This document shows positions 62,821 to 64,000 of a DNA stretch of 64,000 nucleotides, piece by piece. The position numbers and the translations under genes were made by a program. Below the pieces are notes generated by a model. That model saw nothing but the letters and a program-made list of their open reading frames with translations. It was not told the DNA's origin and did not search any database. The stretch comes from Candidatus Sungiibacteriota bacterium (GTDB lineage: Bacteria; Patescibacteria; Paceibacteria; Sungbacterales; SURF-37). The DNA lies in NCBI GenBank assembly GCA_016186145.1, contig JACPMF010000009.1, forward strand, positions 46,025 to 110,024. Reading direction: 5' to 3'. Numbering within the stretch: the first letter of the stretch is position 1; each line of letters opens with the position of its first letter.

Positions 62821-63537
62821 TTAGCGAGTATGGCGGTGCAAGTAAAACCCTCCTTCGCCGTAAAGCTTTGAAAGCCCCTGAGGAGTCAGAACGTCGGCGG
62901 GTGAACCGAAACAAACCATATCTTTGTTAAGACAAAGCACGTTTTGGGCGTAACGGTAAACAACATTGAGATCGTGTGAAATAAGGATAACGGTCGTACT
63001 TCGCTCATCCTGAAGACGATGCATAATGTTATAGATTGTTTCTTCTGCGCCGATATCAATGCCCGTGGTCGGCTCGTCAAAAAGCAAAACATCGGGATGA
63101 TCGATAAGGGCCCAGGAGACGATAACTCGCTGAAGCTGGCCGCCGGAGAGTTCGCCAAGAGGTTTTGAAAGCACTTCTTTGTTCAAGCCGACAAGCGTGA
63201 GTTCGTGCGCAAGGTGATCGACAAATTCTTTTTTAGGAAACCAAAAACGGCTGCATTTTAACAAAAAAAACTCTTTAACGGTGAGCGGTATCGTCCGGTC
63301 CGTCAAAAACTTCTGCGGCACATACCCGATCTTCACGCCATCCTTCCACTGCACGGACCCCCCGAAAGGCAAAAGCCCGAGGAGCGCCCTGAACAAAACG
63401 GTTTTTCCCGCACCGTTCGGACCGATAACGGCAAGCGCCTCGCCCTTTTTCACGGAAAAGGAAAGATCGCGGAGAATCGGTTCTCCGTTAAACGTAACAA
63501 AAAGGTTTTCCACCTTAAGCATTGTTTCTGAATCCAT
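62821..63537 (-). CDS. znuC: metal ABC transporter ATPase (ZnuC/MntA type)
   Basis: 238 residues. Walker A GPNGAGKT, Q-loop YVPQKF, signature LSGGQLQR, Walker B VLLFDEPTTGID, H-loop SHD; VKIGYVPQK and the C-terminal CLNKDMVCFGSPADVLT are typical of Zn/Mn ATPases. Partner of the permease downstream. Starts 3 bp before the MGMT stop, so the three genes are probably one operon. Confidence 0.93.
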   Translation of the reverse strand: MDSETMLKVENLFVTFNGEPILRDLSFSVKKGEALAVIGPNGAGKTVLFRALLGLLPFGGSVQWKDGVKIGYVPQKFLTDRTIPLTVKEFFLLKCSRFWFPKKEFVDHLAHELTLVGLNKEVLSKPLGELSGGQLQRVIVSWALIDHPDVLLFDEPTTGIDIGAEETIYNIMHRLQDERSTTVILISHDLNVVYRYAQNVLCLNKDMVCFGSPADVLTPQGLSKLYGEGGFYLHRHTR

Positions 63538-63540
63538 ACA

Positions 63541-63891
63541 TCAACATCTCTTGATGGTAGTCCCAAACCTGGCTAAATCAACCCTCCCGCTGGTAATCGT
63601 AACGCCCTCCGTAATGAGCCTCCGCGCTTTCACATGACTCCCATGGGCATATCCGCCAACGACGCCATCCGAACGAACAACCCGATGACACGGCACCTCT
63701 GAATAAGGATTCCTGTTAAGCGCATTCCCCACCGCGCGAGCCGACTTCGGGCAGCCAATTGCTCTGGCGATTTCGGCATATGTTGCAACATTACCTTTTG
63801 GAATTTGCTTTGTCGTCTGATACACGAGCCCGTGAAAGGCGCGCGGGGCTTTTATCTTGTTTCTGTGAATAGGGGTTACGGATAAATGCAT
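63541..63891 (-). CDS. O6-methylguanine-DNA methyltransferase-family protein
   Basis: 116 residues from MHLSVTPIHR. DNA-binding and active-site domain of MGMT: FHGLVYQTTKQIPKGNVATY, ARAVGNALNRNPYSEVPCHR with acceptor Cys in PCHRVV, and GGYAHGS. The N-terminal ribonuclease-like domain is missing, as in many short alkyltransferase proteins; because PCHR is intact it should be an active methyl acceptor rather than an ATL. Its first third overlaps the end of the Nudix gene in another frame, so the true start may be later (e.g. a GTG near VYQTTKQ). Confidence 0.87.
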   Translation of the reverse strand: MHLSVTPIHRNKIKAPRAFHGLVYQTTKQIPKGNVATYAEIARAIGCPKSARAVGNALNRNPYSEVPCHRVVRSDGVVGGYAHGSHVKARRLITEGVTITSGRVDLARFGTTIKRC

Positions 63892-64000
63892 ACGCACTTT
63901 TAATAATTGCTTTCGAATTTTTGAACTTTGAAGCAGCGACGGCATCGACCGGGGAAAACCACGCATATCCCTCGTGCTCTTGCGAAACAGCGATTGCCTG
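63791..64000 (-). CDS. Nudix hydrolase, C-terminal part (cut by window edge)
   Basis: The last 69 residues of a frame entering from the right edge: QAIAVSQEHEGYAWFSPVDA then VAASKFKNSKAIIKSAYAFI is the characteristic E-H-x-x-Y-x-W ... K-x-x-x-x-x-A-x-x-F-[IL] ending of Nudix enzymes. The frame then continues about 30 codons past the usual family end, overlapping the MGMT gene, to TAA at 63791. The Nudix box would lie outside the window. Confidence 0.65.
   Translation of the reverse strand, partial: QAIAVSQEHEGYAWFSPVDAVAASKFKNSKAIIKSAYAFIRNPYSQKQDKSPARLSRARVSDDKANSKR

Overview
The window looks like part of a Patescibacteria (Candidate Phyla Radiation, Parcubacteria-like) chromosome. Reasons: dense short operons of housekeeping genes, many very small proteins, several apparently leaderless mRNAs, tRNA genes that mostly lack an encoded CCA, the protein families typical of the group (TrmB-like regulator, exported 3D-domain protein, PspC, MgtC, patatin, YvcK, LbH acyltransferase) and short repeats inserted in-frame in aminoacyl-tRNA synthetases. 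UGA is a stop codon: prfB is present with its classic UGA frameshift, so this is not a code-25 lineage. This assignment is inference; no rRNA is present.

Layout. 1-8 kb: nucleotide metabolism (folA partial, thyA, dcd), tsaC, yvcK, a GlmU-like acyltransferase and glmS. 8-13.3 kb: small membrane proteins, a MaoC-like protein, leuS and a Xer-type recombinase. 13.3-21.6 kb: a GC-rich cassette gene, a RelE/antitoxin pair, a nucleotidyltransferase, five tRNAs, Nudix, rplS, rluD, a 3D-domain protein and a TrmB-like regulator. 21.6-24.7 kb: an unusual block of consensus promoters, structured non-coding RNA candidates, GC-rich micro-ORFs and a tRNA gene nested inside the anticodon loop of another. 25-32.6 kb: patatin, rplJ-rplL with an L10 leader, and prfB-ftsE-ftsX. 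32.6-43.7 kb: a Pcm-MltG fusion, a large phosphoesterase-like protein, pyrG, an overlapping membrane-protein operon, mgtC, a SLOG protein and a beta-CASP nuclease. 43.7-47.5 kb: a tRNA cluster interleaved with micro-ORFs and two copies of a miniature element bounded by duplicated tRNA 3' ends. 47.5-58.3 kb: recO, an M1 aminopeptidase, ileS carrying an inserted histidine-phosphatase domain, argS, a cytochrome c-like protein and smpB. 58.4-64 kb: tmRNA, a self-contained GC-rich cassette, infC-rpmI-rplT, a metal ABC transporter, MGMT and a partial Nudix gene.

The most distinctive feature is the amount of secondary-structure DNA between and inside genes. (i) A three-hairpin unit fills whole intergenic gaps upstream of thyA, ftsX and mgtC. 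(ii) Long imperfect hairpins of about 150-280 bp occur at several sites. (iii) Word-like repeats form intergenic hairpins and also occur in-frame in leuS, ileS and argS. (iv) GC-rich palindromic elements sit in-frame in rluD, ileS and the gene before pyrG. (v) About 160-bp elements lie at tRNA 3' ends. A second theme is isolated GC-rich genes, each with its own promoter, strong Shine-Dalgarno and terminator, dropped between housekeeping operons of different codon usage.
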